Positions 9,128 through 17,981 of a DNA stretch of 40,769 nt are shown one piece after another (the stretch's first letter is position 1; every line of letters starts with the position of its first letter). The notes under the pieces were generated by a model. That model worked only from the letters and a program-made list of their open reading frames with translations, did not search any database and had not been told where the DNA came from. The stretch is from DAHVFK01 sp035310985 (GTDB lineage: Bacteria > Pseudomonadota > Gammaproteobacteria > Burkholderiales > SG8-39): contig DATGDH010000131.1 of the NCBI GenBank assembly GCA_035310985.1, forward strand, positions 1-40,769, given 5' to 3'. The translations under genes were made by a program, and so were the position numbers.

Positions 9128-10611
9128 ATACGACGCCGCCCACGCGCTGCCCCGCCTGGCCCGCGCTCGCCGCGCAGGCCGAGCGCTGGCGCACGCTGCG
9201 GCTGGCCGATGCGCTGCGCGGCGACCCGGCGCGCGCGGCGCGCATGGCCGCAACGGCGCCGGGCCTGCGCTACGAGTTCGCGCGCCAGCGGCTCGACGCG
9301 CACGCGCTCGAGCTGCTGCTCGCGCTCGCCGAGCAGCGCGACCTCGCCGGCTGGCGGGAGGCGCTGCTCTCGGGGCAGCCGGTGAATTCGACCGAGCAGC
9401 GCGCGGCACTGCACACGGCGCTGCGCGCGGGCGAGGCGGCACCGCCTGAGGTGAAGGCGGCGCTCGCGCGCATGCGCGAGCTCGCCGCGCGGCTGCGCGC
9501 GGGCGCCTGGGCGGGCGCGACGGGCAAGCCGATCACGCGGCTGGTGCACCTGGGAACGGGCGGGTCCGACCTCGGTCCGCGGCTGCTCGTCGATGCGCTC
9601 GCCGAGGCCTGCGACGCGGGATTGGCGATCGACTTCGCGGCCAACGTCGACCCGCTCGACCTGGACCGAGTGCTCGCGACGGTCGACGCGGAGCGCACGC
9701 TCTTCGTGGTGGTGTCGAAGACCTTCACCACCCAGGAGACCCTCGAGAACGCGCGCGCGGGCAGGCGCTGGCTCGCAGAGCGGCTGCCGCACGGGGTCGC
9801 GCTCGAGCGCCATTTCGTCGCGGTGAGCGCCAACGAGCGCGCGGCGCGCGAGTTCGGGGTCGGCGAGCTGCTGCCGATGTGGGACTGGGTCGGCGGGCGC
9901 TACTCGCTTTGGTCCTGCGTCGGCTTCAGCGCCATGTGCGCCTTCGGGCCGGAGCGATTCGAAGCGCTGCTCTCCGGCGCGCGCGACGTCGACCGGCACT
10001 TCGCCGAGACGCCGCTCGCGCACAACGTCCCGGTGCTGATGGCTCTGATCGGCGTGTGGAACGTGAACTTCCTCGACGCGCGCGCGCACGCCGTGCTGCC
10101 TTACGCGACGCCGCTGCGGCTGCTGCCCGCGTACCTGCAGCAGCTCGAGATGGAGTCGAACGGCAAGTGCGTCGACCGCGAGGGACGCACGCTGGAATAC
10201 GCGACCGCGCCGGTGGTGTGGGGCGCCGAGGGCACGGTCGGGCAGCACTCTTTCCATCAGCTGCTGCACCAGGGCACGCAGGCGGTGCCGGCCGACTTCA
10301 TCGTCGTCGCCGACGCGCCGGGCGAGCCGCGCCGGCGCAGGATCCTCGCTGCGCACGCCGCGGCGCAGGCCGAGGCTCTCGCGCTCGGGCGCGACGATCC
10401 GGCGCTGCCGCCGCACCGGCGCTACCCGGGCAACCGGCCTTCGAGCACCCTCACGCTCGAGAGGCTGGACGCGCGCAATCTTGGTAGGCTCGTGGCGCTG
10501 TACGAGCACAAGGTGTTCGTGCAAGGCATCATCTGGAACATCAACAGCTTTGACCAGTGGGGCGTGGAGCTGGGCAAGGAAATGGCGCAGCGCTTACTTT
10601 CGGAGGACTAG
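9124..10611 (+). CDS. pgi: Glucose-6-phosphate isomerase
   Basis: This enzyme interconverts glucose 6-phosphate and fructose 6-phosphate in glycolysis and gluconeogenesis. The ATG at 9124 overlaps the preceding stop, giving 495 residues, which is shorter than E. coli Pgi (549) but complete in motifs. These are the GTGGSDLGP sugar-phosphate loop, VSKTFTTQET, WDWVGGRYSLWS, QQLEMESNGK with the catalytic glutamate, EGTVGQHSFHQLLHQGTQ with the catalytic histidine, and the C-terminal VFVQGIIWNINSFDQWGVEL signature. The open frame extends far upstream inside the glycosyltransferase gene, but that part is a shadow. Confidence 0.97.
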   Translation: MNTTPPTRCPAWPALAAQAERWRTLRLADALRGDPARAARMAATAPGLRYEFARQRLDAHALELLLALAEQRDLAGWREALLSGQPVNSTEQRAALHTALRAGEAAPPEVKAALARMRELAARLRAGAWAGATGKPITRLVHLGTGGSDLGPRLLVDALAEACDAGLAIDFAANVDPLDLDRVLATVDAERTLFVVVSKTFTTQETLENARAGRRWLAERLPHGVALERHFVAVSANERAAREFGVGELLPMWDWVGGRYSLWSCVGFSAMCAFGPERFEALLSGARDVDRHFAETPLAHNVPVLMALIGVWNVNFLDARAHAVLPYATPLRLLPAYLQQLEMESNGKCVDREGRTLEYATAPVVWGAEGTVGQHSFHQLLHQGTQAVPADFIVVADAPGEPRRRRILAAHAAAQAEALALGRDDPALPPHRRYPGNRPSSTLTLERLDARNLGRLVALYEHKVFVQGIIWNINSFDQWGVELGKEMAQRLLSED

Positions 10612-10613
10612 CC

Positions 10614-10820
10614 GTGGACCAGGAAACCTTCAATCTCAGCATCCGCAAATTTCTCAAGATGGTCGGCGTCAATTCGCAGCGCGAGATCGAGCAGGCCGTG
10701 CAGAAGGCGCTCGCCGGCGCCAAGCTCAAGGGCGAGGAAACGCTCGCCGCAAAGGTGACGCTCGAGATTCCCGCACTGGGCGTAAGGGTGCCTTTCGAGG
10801 GCGAGATCAAGCTAAAATAG
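10614..10820 (+). CDS. Small conserved protein, DUF6494-like
   Basis: This is a 68-residue soluble protein starting at GTG 10614, with GGAGG eight bases upstream and only two bases after the pgi stop. The N-terminal FNLSIRKFLKMVGVNSQREIEQ region is helical and amphipathic. The C-terminal half looks like a short beta hairpin ending in EIKLK. I recall it as the DUF6494 family from its N-terminal motif. The function is unknown. It is sandwiched between pgi and an FAD-linked dehydrogenase in one operon. Confidence 0.7.
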   Translation: MDQETFNLSIRKFLKMVGVNSQREIEQAVQKALAGAKLKGEETLAAKVTLEIPALGVRVPFEGEIKLK

Positions 10821-10825
10821 AATTG

Positions 10826-12217
10826 ATGAATAAAGCGAGGGAATTCGACCGGACCGTGCTCGAGGAGCTGCAGGCGCTGCTCGGTGAGCGCGTGACCACG
10901 TCCTCGGGCATCCGCGAGCACCACGGCAAGGACGAGTCGTATTTCCCCTACGCGGCGCCCGACGCGGTGGTGTTCGCGCACAGCACCGAGGAGGTGCGCG
11001 ACGTGGTCGACATCTGCCGGCGGCACCGCGTGCCGATGATCCCGTACGGCGTCGGCACCTCGCTCGAAGGGCACATCCTGGCGGTGAACGGCGGCGTGAC
11101 CATCGACCTGTCGCAGATGAACCAGGTGCTCGCGGTGCACGAGGAAGATCTGGACGCCGTGGTGCAGGCCGGCGTCACGCGCAAGCAGCTGAACGAGTAC
11201 ATCAAGCACACGGGGTTGTTCTTTCCGGTGGACCCGGGCGCCGACGCGACGATCGGCGGCATGGCCGCGACGCGCGCCTCGGGCACGAACGCCGTGCGCT
11301 ACGGCACCATGCGCGAGAACGTCATCTCGCTCAAGGTGGTGCTCGCCGACGGGCGCATCGTGCAGACCTCGCGCCGGCCGAAGAAATCGGCCGCCGGCTA
11401 CGATCTGACGCGCCTGTTCGTCGGCTCGGAAGGCACGCTCGGCATCATCACCGAGGTGACGGTGCGGCTCTACCCGGTGCAGGAGGCGATGTCCGCCGCG
11501 GTGTGCGCGTTCGATTCGATCGACGGCTGCACCCGGACGGTGATCCAGACGATCCAGGCCGGCATCCCCGTGGCGCGCTGCGATATCGTGTGCGACAAGA
11601 CGATCGCGGCGATCAACGCCTACAAGAAGACGAGCTACCGCGTGGCGCCGACGGTGTTCTTCGAATTCCACGGCTCGAAGGCGAGCGTGGTCGAGCAGGC
11701 CGAGGCGGTGCAGGCGATCGCCAGGGAAAACGGCGGCATGGACTTCCAGTGGGCGACCCGGCCCGAGGAGCGCAATGAGCTCTGGGACGCGCGCCACAAC
11801 GCGTATTTCGCCTGCCTGCAGATCCGGCCGGGCTCGCGCGCGGTGTCGACCGACGTGTGCGTGCCGATCTCGCGCCTGGCCGAATGCGTGCACGAGACGA
11901 TGGACGACGTGAAGAACTACATCGCCCCGGTGCCCCTGCTCGGCCACATCGGCGACGGCAACTTCCACCTGATGTTCCTGGTCGACCCTGCAAAACCCGA
12001 GGAGACCGCGCTCGCCAAGGAGTTCAACCGCCGCCTGATCGAGCGCGCGCTCGCCATGGAAGGCACCTGCACCGGCGAGCACGGCGTCGGGCTCGGCAAG
12101 CAGGAATCGCTGCGCGCCGAGCTGGGCGAGGAAACGATCTCGGTGATGCGCGACATCAAGCACGTGCTCGATCCCGACAACCTGATGAACCCCGGCAAAG
12201 TGGTGCCCGCGCCATGA
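10826..12217 (+). CDS. FAD-linked D-2-hydroxyacid dehydrogenase (GlcD / D-lactate dehydrogenase type)
   Basis: This is a 463-residue flavoprotein of the FAD-binding type 4 / FAD-oxidase C family, which oxidises D-lactate, glycolate or related 2-hydroxyacids to 2-oxoacids. The FAD-binding domain shows VPYGVGT-like IPYGVGTSLEGH, the DPGADATIGGMAATRASGTNA segment and FVGSEGTLGIITE. The C-terminal domain has the GHIGDGNFHL metal/substrate motif and the GEHGVGLGK ending. Without glcE/glcF neighbours, a single-subunit D-lactate dehydrogenase is the likelier reading. The start ATG at 10826 is five bases after the upstream stop. Its stop overlaps the ridA-like ATG. Confidence 0.85.
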   Translation: MNKAREFDRTVLEELQALLGERVTTSSGIREHHGKDESYFPYAAPDAVVFAHSTEEVRDVVDICRRHRVPMIPYGVGTSLEGHILAVNGGVTIDLSQMNQVLAVHEEDLDAVVQAGVTRKQLNEYIKHTGLFFPVDPGADATIGGMAATRASGTNAVRYGTMRENVISLKVVLADGRIVQTSRRPKKSAAGYDLTRLFVGSEGTLGIITEVTVRLYPVQEAMSAAVCAFDSIDGCTRTVIQTIQAGIPVARCDIVCDKTIAAINAYKKTSYRVAPTVFFEFHGSKASVVEQAEAVQAIARENGGMDFQWATRPEERNELWDARHNAYFACLQIRPGSRAVSTDVCVPISRLAECVHETMDDVKNYIAPVPLLGHIGDGNFHLMFLVDPAKPEETALAKEFNRRLIERALAMEGTCTGEHGVGLGKQESLRAELGEETISVMRDIKHVLDPDNLMNPGKVVPAP

Positions 12218-12720
12218 GCGCCGAGCAGCGGCTCAAGCAGCTCGGAATCGACCTGCCCGAGGTGAGCGCGCCGCTCGCGAACTACGTGAACGCGGTGCGC
12301 TCGGGAAAGCTGCTGTTCCTGGCCGGCAAGGGCCCGTCCGCGGTCGACGGCATGCGTGCGATCGGCAAGCTCGGGCGTGAATTCGACGTTACGCAGGGCT
12401 ACAAGTTCGCGCGCTCGACCGGCCTCGCGCTGCTCGCGGTGATGAAATCCGAGCTCGGCAGCCTGGATCGCGTCGCGCGCGTGGTGAAAGTGCTCGGCAT
12501 GGTGAACGCGATGCCGGAGTTCGCCGACCACCCCAAGGTGATCAACGGCTGCTCGGACCTGTTCGTCGAGGTGTTCGGCGAGCGCGGGCGCCATGCGCGC
12601 TCGGCGGTCGGCATGGGCTCGCTGCCGAGCGGCATCCCGGTCGAGATCGAGGTGATAGTCGAAGCGTCGGCCGCGCGCCGCGCGGCGAAGAAGCGCCCCG
12701 CGCGCAAGCGGCGGCGCTAG
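12214..12720 (+). CDS. RidA/YjgF/UK114-family protein
   Basis: This is a 168-residue protein of the RidA superfamily, whose best-studied members hydrolyse reactive enamine/imine intermediates from PLP enzymes. The core runs to about residue 152 (VEIEVIVEA ending), followed by an Ala/Lys/Arg-rich tail (KKRPARKRRR). It belongs to the longer subgroup rather than the roughly 128-residue canonical RidA, so enzymatic activity is uncertain. The ATG overlaps the dehydrogenase stop. Its TAG shares the palindromic CTAG with the stop of convergent orn. Confidence 0.8.
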   Translation: MSAEQRLKQLGIDLPEVSAPLANYVNAVRSGKLLFLAGKGPSAVDGMRAIGKLGREFDVTQGYKFARSTGLALLAVMKSELGSLDRVARVVKVLGMVNAMPEFADHPKVINGCSDLFVEVFGERGRHARSAVGMGSLPSGIPVEIEVIVEASAARRAAKKRPARKRRR

Positions 12721-13262
12721 ATCTTGAGCGCCGCTTCCCTGTAGTACCTGAGCTCGGCGACCGACTCGAGGACGTCGGCGAGCGCCTCGTGCTTGCTCTC
12801 CTTGGAGAACCCTTTGGCCAGCTCCGGCTTCCAGCGACGTACCAGCTCCTTCAGCGTGGACACATCGAGGTTGCGGTAGTGAAAATAGGCCTCCAGCCGC
12901 GGCATCCAGCGCGCAAGAAAGCGCCGGTCCTGGCAGATCGAATTGCCGCACATCGGCGAAGCGTTGGCCGGCACGTGCAGAGCGAGGAATTCGAGCGCGC
13001 GCTGCTCGGCGCCAGCCTCGTCAATGCGGGATGCGAGCACCCGCTCAACCAGACCCGAGCGCCCGTGCACGCTCTTGTTCCAGGCATCCATCGCATCGAG
13101 CGTCTCGCGCGGCTGCCGGATCGCCATCACCGGGCCCTCGGCGACGATGTTCAGGGACGCATCGGTGACGAGCAGCGCGATCTCGATGACGCGGTCGGAG
13201 TCGGGTCTCAGGCCGGTCATCTCGAGGTCGATCCAGATCAGGTTGTTCGCGTCTTGCGCCAC
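12717..13262 (-). CDS. orn: Oligoribonuclease
   Basis: Orn is the 3'-5' exonuclease that finishes RNA decay by degrading di- to pentanucleotides, including pGpG from c-di-GMP turnover. The 181-residue protein matches the family. The DEDDh catalytic set is visible: WIDLEMTGL near residues 10-18 supplies Asp and Glu, and a KHEALADV segment near 157-164 supplies the late His and Asp. The start is GTG at 13262. It diverges from the M48 protease with only 48 bp between, and converges with the ridA-like gene with a four-base shared stop. Confidence 0.96.
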   Translation of the reverse strand: MAQDANNLIWIDLEMTGLRPDSDRVIEIALLVTDASLNIVAEGPVMAIRQPRETLDAMDAWNKSVHGRSGLVERVLASRIDEAGAEQRALEFLALHVPANASPMCGNSICQDRRFLARWMPRLEAYFHYRNLDVSTLKELVRRWKPELAKGFSKESKHEALADVLESVAELRYYREAALKI

Positions 13263-13310
13263 CGCCGCTCGCCTTTATCCGCCTGAAAAGTCGCGGTATT
13301 CTCTCATAGC

Positions 13311-14552
13311 GTGACAAACGCATTCACTTGGGTGTTCCTCGCGGCGCTCGCGGCGACGATGGGCGTGCGCGCATGGCTCGCGCGGCGCCAGATCCGCCAC
13401 GTACGCGCGCATCGCGCGACGGTCCCGCCCAGCTTCGCCGCCGCGATTCCCCTAGCCGCGCACCAGAAGGCAGCCGACTACAGCGTCGCCAAGACGTGGC
13501 TTGGCCTGGCCGAGATGGCGCTCGCCGCCTTCGCGTTGCTCGCGCTCACGCTGGGCGGGCTGCTTGACTGGCTGCACGGGCAGTGGGCGCGCGTGTTCGA
13601 GGCCGGCGGCCTGGCGCACGGTACCGCCCTGATCGCGAGCGTCGTGCTGTTGCTCGGCGCGCTCGAGCTGCCGCTCACCCTGTACCGCACCTTCGTCGTC
13701 GAAGCTCGCTTCGGTTTCAACCGCGTGACGCCGGCGCTGTTCGTCGCGGACCTGGTAAAGCAGCTTCTGCTCGGTGCGGTGCTCGGCCTGCCATTGCTCG
13801 TGCTCGTGCTGTGGCTGATGGCGCGCATGGGCGCGCTGTGGTGGCTATACGTGTGGGCCGCGTGGACGGGCTTCAACCTGCTAGTGCTGCTGATCTACCC
13901 GACGTTCATCGCCCCGCTGTTCAACAAGTTCTCGCCGCTGCGCGACCCCGCCCTCGAGGCGCGCATCAAGGGGTTGCTCGGCCGCTGCGGCTTCCGCTCG
14001 AGCGGACTGTTCGTGATGGACGGCTCCAGGCGCTCGAGCCACGGCAATGCCTACTTCACCGGACTGGGGGGCGCCAAGCGCATCGTGCTGTTCGATACGC
14101 TGCTCGCGAGGCTCGCGCCGCCCGAGGTCGAGGCTGTGCTAGCGCACGAGCTCGGCCACTACAAGCGCCACCACGTGTGGAAGCGCGTGCTGCTGCTGTT
14201 CGTGACCTCGCTGGCGCTGCTCTGGGTGCTGGGCCTGCTGATCGACCGGGACTGGTTCTACGCCGGGCTGAACGTGTCGGCGCGCGACACCGCGACCGGT
14301 CTGCTGCTGTTCGTGCTGGTGATGCCGGTGTTCACCTTCTTCCTGCACCCGGTCACGAGCCTGTATTCGCGCCGGCATGAGTTCGAGGCGGACGCCTACG
14401 CCGCGGCGCATGCGAGCGCTCCCGAGCTGGTGAAGGCGCTCGTCAAACTGTACCAGGACAACGCCGCGACGCTCACGCCCGATCCCGTGCATTCGGCCTT
14501 TTACGATTCCCATCCGCCCGCCGCAACGCGCATCGCGCGCCTGCAATCCTAG
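13311..14552 (+). CDS. M48 family zinc metallopeptidase (Ste24 / CAAX protease-like)
   Basis: This is a membrane-embedded protease of 413 residues from a GTG start. The multi-pass N-terminal half resembles Ste24. The zinc-binding HELGH lies in VLAHELGHYKRHH near residues 280-290, and a downstream EFEADAYA supplies the third ligand glutamate. SSHGNAYFTG is also typical of Ste24-type enzymes. In bacteria these proteins are thought to act in membrane protein quality control. It heads the short operon with phhB, rsgA and a DUF2007 gene. Confidence 0.9.
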   Translation: MTNAFTWVFLAALAATMGVRAWLARRQIRHVRAHRATVPPSFAAAIPLAAHQKAADYSVAKTWLGLAEMALAAFALLALTLGGLLDWLHGQWARVFEAGGLAHGTALIASVVLLLGALELPLTLYRTFVVEARFGFNRVTPALFVADLVKQLLLGAVLGLPLLVLVLWLMARMGALWWLYVWAAWTGFNLLVLLIYPTFIAPLFNKFSPLRDPALEARIKGLLGRCGFRSSGLFVMDGSRRSSHGNAYFTGLGGAKRIVLFDTLLARLAPPEVEAVLAHELGHYKRHHVWKRVLLLFVTSLALLWVLGLLIDRDWFYAGLNVSARDTATGLLLFVLVMPVFTFFLHPVTSLYSRRHEFEADAYAAAHASAPELVKALVKLYQDNAATLTPDPVHSAFYDSHPPAATRIARLQS

Positions 14553-14561
14553 GAGGACGAC

Positions 14562-14891
14562 ATGCAACCGCTAAGCAGCAGGAAATGCGCCCCTTGCGAA
14601 GGCGGAGTCGCACCCTACACCGCCAGGCAGGCCGAGGAAATGCTCAAGCAGCTGAAGGGCTGGATCATCGAGGACGGCAAGCTGGTCAAGCTCTACCCGT
14701 TCGGCAACTACTACCAGACGATGGCCTTTGTGAACGCGCTCGCCTGGATTTCGCATCGCGAGGACCATCATCCCGACCTCGCAGTGGGCTACAACAAGTG
14801 CCGCGTCGAGTACTGCACGCACGCCATCGGCGGCCTGAGCGAGAACGACTTCATCTGCGCAGCCAAGTGCGACGCCCTGTTCGGAATCTAA
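14562..14891 (+). CDS. phhB: Pterin-4a-carbinolamine dehydratase
   Basis: This enzyme dehydrates 4a-hydroxytetrahydrobiopterin formed by aromatic amino acid hydroxylases. The 109 residues include the HREDHHPDL active-site signature (near residues 66-74) and the VEYCTHAIGGLSENDF region. An AGGAGG lies five bases ahead of the ATG. No phenylalanine hydroxylase is present in the window, so its pterin substrate is unproven. PCD-fold proteins can also support molybdopterin-related metabolism. Confidence 0.92.
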   Translation: MQPLSSRKCAPCEGGVAPYTARQAEEMLKQLKGWIIEDGKLVKLYPFGNYYQTMAFVNALAWISHREDHHPDLAVGYNKCRVEYCTHAIGGLSENDFICAAKCDALFGI

Positions 14892-14892
14892 C

Positions 14893-15786
14893 GTGAGCGG
14901 GCCGGCGGCCGCGGGCACCGTCGTGGCCGCGTTCGGGCGCGAATGCCTCGTACGCGCCGACGACGGGCGGCTGCTGCAGGCGAGCGCGCGCAACCGCCGC
15001 ATCCAGCCGGTCTGCGGCGACCGCGCGGCGCTGGGCGCCGTCGCAGGCGGGCGAACGGTGATCGAGGCGCTCGAGCCGCGGCACAGCGTGTTCCTGCGCT
15101 CGAGCCGGCACCGCACGAAGGTGCTCGCCGCCAACGTCACGCAGCTGGTGGTACTGGTCGCCTGCGAGCCGTCGTTCTCCGACGAGCTCGTGTGCCGTTT
15201 CCTGGTGGCGGCCGAGCACGCGCGCCTGCCCGCGCTGCTGGTGCTGAACAAGGTCGATCTGGCGGACCTGCGCGAGCGCGCGCTCGGCATGCTCGCGCCG
15301 TTCCGCGGCCTGGGCTATCCGCTGATCGAGCTGGTCGGAAAGCACGATGCCCGGCCGCTGATGCCGCATCTCGCGCGCCAGCGCAGCCTGCTGGCGGGGC
15401 AGTCGGGCATGGGAAAGTCGACCCTGATCAGGACGCTGGTCCCAGACGCCCAGGTCCGCATCGGCGAGATCTCGCGCTTCCTGGACAGCGGCCGGCAGTC
15501 GACCACCGCGGCGCGCCTGTACCGCGTCGGCGAGGATAGCGAGATCGTCGACACGCCGGGCGTGTCGGAATTCGGGCTGGCGGGGCTCGAGGCGCGCGAC
15601 ATCGTCGCAGGGTTCCGCGAATTCGCCGCGCACGCCGCGCGCTGCCGCTTCCAGGACTGCCGCCATCTCGCCGAGCCGGGCTGCGGGGTGCAGCAGGCGG
15701 CGGATTCCGGCGCCATCCATCCCCGCCGCCTGCAGCTCTACCGGCGCATCGTCGAGCAGGAGCTCGCCGCGCGCGTCGAGCGATGA
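14893..15786 (+). CDS. rsgA: Ribosome small subunit-dependent GTPase A
   Basis: RsgA is a circularly permuted GTPase that checks late 30S subunit maturation. The 297 residues show an N-terminal OB fold, then G-motifs in permuted order: NKVD (G4), GQSGMGKST (G1, about residues 173-181) and DTPG (G3). A C-terminal zinc site follows (CRFQDCRHLAEPGC). The start is GTG, one base after the phhB stop. Its stop overlaps the next ATG as ATGA. Confidence 0.96.
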   Translation: MSGPAAAGTVVAAFGRECLVRADDGRLLQASARNRRIQPVCGDRAALGAVAGGRTVIEALEPRHSVFLRSSRHRTKVLAANVTQLVVLVACEPSFSDELVCRFLVAAEHARLPALLVLNKVDLADLRERALGMLAPFRGLGYPLIELVGKHDARPLMPHLARQRSLLAGQSGMGKSTLIRTLVPDAQVRIGEISRFLDSGRQSTTAARLYRVGEDSEIVDTPGVSEFGLAGLEARDIVAGFREFAAHAARCRFQDCRHLAEPGCGVQQAADSGAIHPRRLQLYRRIVEQELAARVER

Positions 15787-16094
15787 AGCGCGTGTTCAGC
15801 TCGTTCGACCTGGTCGCGGTGCACCACGCGCGCAACCTGCTGCAGGTCGAAGGGATCGCCGCCGAAGTGCGCAACGAGCTGCTCGGCTCGGCGATGGGCC
15901 AGCTGCCCCCGAGCGAATGCCAGGTCGAGCTGTGGGTGCTGGACGATGGCGAAGCGGAGCGCGCCGATCGCCTCCTGCGGCATGGCGCCCAACGCGCCGC
16001 CGGCGCGAGCCCCTGGCGTTGCAGCGCCTGCGGCGAGCCCGGCGAGCCGCAGTTCACGCAATGCTGGCGCTGCGGCGCCTACCGCAGCGCCTAG
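15783..16094 (+). CDS. DUF2007 protein with C-terminal zinc ribbon
   Basis: This is a 103-residue protein. The N-terminal 65 residues are a DUF2007-type ferredoxin-like fold (starting MKRVFSSFDLVAVHHARNLL), annotated in databases as putative signal-transducing. The C-terminal part holds two CxxC pairs (CSAC and CWRC), consistent with a zinc ribbon. It is translationally coupled to rsgA. The function is unknown. Its stop shares CTAG with the convergent CbiB-like gene. Confidence 0.8.
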   Translation: MKRVFSSFDLVAVHHARNLLQVEGIAAEVRNELLGSAMGQLPPSECQVELWVLDDGEAERADRLLRHGAQRAAGASPWRCSACGEPGEPQFTQCWRCGAYRSA

Positions 16095-16999
16095 GAAACC
16101 AGCTGCGCGAGCGCGAACACCAGGAGCACGAAGACCCACATCACCACCGCGCGCCAGAGCAGTCCCACCGTGCTGTCGAGCGTGGGGATGTCGGCCCTCG
16201 CGCCCAGCCCCAGCTCGGGCCGCGGTTGAACGCCGCCCGCCTCCTGCACCGGCATGCCAAGGCGCACGCCCATCGCGCCGGCCGCGGCGGCGAGCAGGAC
16301 ACCCGCGTTGCCGTCCAGCCAGCCGCGCGCCTGCGTGCGCCAGCAATACAGCGCGTCCTCGAAGTCGCCGACCACGGCGAAAGCCGCCGCGGTGAGCCGC
16401 ACGGCGGGCCACTCGAGCAGATATACAGCGCGTTCGGCGAATCCGCCGAAGGAGCCCATCGTGCTCCAGCGCTGGCGCACGAACGCCGCCAGCCGGTAGG
16501 CGAGCGCGCCGCTCGGGCCGGGCAGCACGACGTACCAGAAAATCACGCCGAACACGTGCCGGTGCGCCGCGAGGATCGCCTCCTCCACCGTCAGACGAAT
16601 GACCTCTTCGCGCTCGCGCGGCAGGGTCGGCTCGCCGCGCCAGCCGGAGATCAGCTCACGCGCGCGCTCGAGCTCCCCGCCTTTGAGCGCCGTCTGGAGC
16701 TCGGTGAAGCTGTGGCTGAACTGGCGGAAGCCGAGCGTCAGGTAAAGCACGCCCACGTTGAACAGCAGCGCGAGCAGCGGACTGAGCCTGTACAGCGCCG
16801 CGTGCAGCACGATCGCGGCGGCGGCGGGGGGCAGCACCGCGAGCGCCCAGGCGAGCGCGCCGTTGCGCCCCTCGGTCGCATGAAACGTGCGCTCGATCCA
16901 GCCCGCCGCAGCGGAGAGCCAGGCCGAGTAGGCCTTGCGCTCGCCCAGGGGTCGCCACTGCTCGAGGATCAGCGCTGCGACGATCGCAATGACGCTCAT
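16091..16999 (-). CDS. CobD/CbiB-family integral membrane protein
   Basis: This is a 302-residue membrane protein with several hydrophobic segments. It shows sequence features of the CobD/CbiB family (adenosylcobinamide-phosphate synthesis) and of the related AmpE group, such as the N-terminal LEQWRPL and the internal DGNAG segment. No cobalamin genes are in the window, so an actual role in cobinamide synthesis is doubtful. Betaproteobacteria often carry this as a stand-alone gene. It converges with DUF2007 (four-base overlap). Confidence 0.75.
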   Translation of the reverse strand: MSVIAIVAALILEQWRPLGERKAYSAWLSAAAGWIERTFHATEGRNGALAWALAVLPPAAAAIVLHAALYRLSPLLALLFNVGVLYLTLGFRQFSHSFTELQTALKGGELERARELISGWRGEPTLPREREEVIRLTVEEAILAAHRHVFGVIFWYVVLPGPSGALAYRLAAFVRQRWSTMGSFGGFAERAVYLLEWPAVRLTAAAFAVVGDFEDALYCWRTQARGWLDGNAGVLLAAAAGAMGVRLGMPVQEAGGVQPRPELGLGARADIPTLDSTVGLLWRAVVMWVFVLLVFALAQLVS

Positions 17000-17102
17000 C
17001 GGATGGGCCTACGCGGAGAGGCGTGAAGATATCACGCCGGCATCGGAGCTGGCGACGAGCCCTGTGCTAGACTGGATCGGCGAGGCTCGCGGGAGGGGGA
17101 AC

Positions 17103-17336
17103 GTGGATCCAGGGGCCGTTTTCGCCAAGACCGACAAGGGTCGCGAGGAGATTTCGCAGCGCAGCTATGGCTTGCCGCCGCGGCTGCGCGCGCTGCTCGT
17201 CATGATCGACGGGCAGACCAGCGCCGGCGAGCACGGCGAGAAGTGCAAAGGACTCGGCGACGTGGCAGGCATGCTGGCCACCCTGTCCACGCAAGGCTTC
17301 ATCTCAGAGAAACGCGGGAGCAAGGGCGCCGCCTAG
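17103..17336 (+). CDS. Small hypothetical protein, possible winged-helix fold
   Basis: This is a 77-residue protein from GTG 17103, with a GGAGGGGGA tract just ahead. The open frame extends upstream, but that part has no ribosome binding site and lies across the divergent promoter area. AKTDKGREEISQRSYGLPPR and LRALLVMIDG, followed by a helix-rich end, resemble small betaproteobacterial proteins that look like winged-helix domains. The function is unknown. Its TAG shares CTAG with the convergent Nudix gene. Confidence 0.65.
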   Translation: MDPGAVFAKTDKGREEISQRSYGLPPRLRALLVMIDGQTSAGEHGEKCKGLGDVAGMLATLSTQGFISEKRGSKGAA

Positions 17337-17959
17337 AACCCGGCGCGAGCCAGCTGGCGATGCAGGTTTACGAGCATCCCCGCCGTGGCACCCCAGATGT
17401 AGTAGTCGCCGTACGGGATGGCGAAGAACGTTCGCAGCTCCCCCTGGAAAAGACGCGAGTGCCGCTGGTGGTTGCGCGCATCGAGCAGGAACGCGAGCGG
17501 GACCTCGAATGCCTCCTCGACTTCCTCGGCATCGGGCCGCAGTGCAAGCGGCGGGTGCAGCACCCCGATCACGGGAGTGACGCGGTAGCCGGTGCGGGTG
17601 CAGTACTCCGCCAGGCGCCCGACGAGCTCGACTTTCGCCGGCTCGAGGCCGAGTTCCTCCTGCGATTCGCGCAGCGCCGTCGCCTCGGGCCCCGCGTCGC
17701 CGGGCTCGGCGCGCCCGCCGGGGAAGCTGATCTGACCTGCATGGCTGCGCAGGTGCTCGGTGCGGCGCGTGAACAGCATGGTCCACTCGCCCGCGCGCAG
17801 CACGATCGGCATCAATACCGAGGCCCGCATGAGCCCCGCGGCGTCGCGCTCGGTGCCCTCGTCGCCGTACACCGCGGTGAGCGGCTGCGCGCCGAGGCGC
17901 CTGCGCAGCTCGCCAAGGTCGAGCTCCTCGACGCGCTCGTGAATAAGCCGCACGCGCAT
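17333..17959 (-). CDS. Nudix hydrolase, CoA pyrophosphatase type
   Basis: This is a 208-residue protein of the NudL/PCD1-like group, which cleaves coenzyme A and derivatives to 4'-phosphopantetheine and ADP. The CoA-specific segment RRTEHLRSHAGQISFPGG precedes the Nudix box (GRAEPGDAG then LRESQEELGL). It is the last gene of the minus-strand run that starts with maeB, 22 bases behind the quinone oxidoreductase. CoA turnover fits the acyl-CoA theme of that run, but this link is inference. Confidence 0.9.
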   Translation of the reverse strand: MRVRLIHERVEELDLGELRRRLGAQPLTAVYGDEGTERDAAGLMRASVLMPIVLRAGEWTMLFTRRTEHLRSHAGQISFPGGRAEPGDAGPEATALRESQEELGLEPAKVELVGRLAEYCTRTGYRVTPVIGVLHPPLALRPDAEEVEEAFEVPLAFLLDARNHQRHSRLFQGELRTFFAIPYGDYYIWGATAGMLVNLHRQLARAGF

Positions 17960-17981
17960 CGGGCGACGCCGATCTCCCTCG

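Noticed and set aside
16091..16999. CobD/CbiB-like protein as evidence of a cobalamin pathway
   Set aside because: No other cobalamin gene or cobalamin riboswitch is visible, so a pathway claim is not supported.
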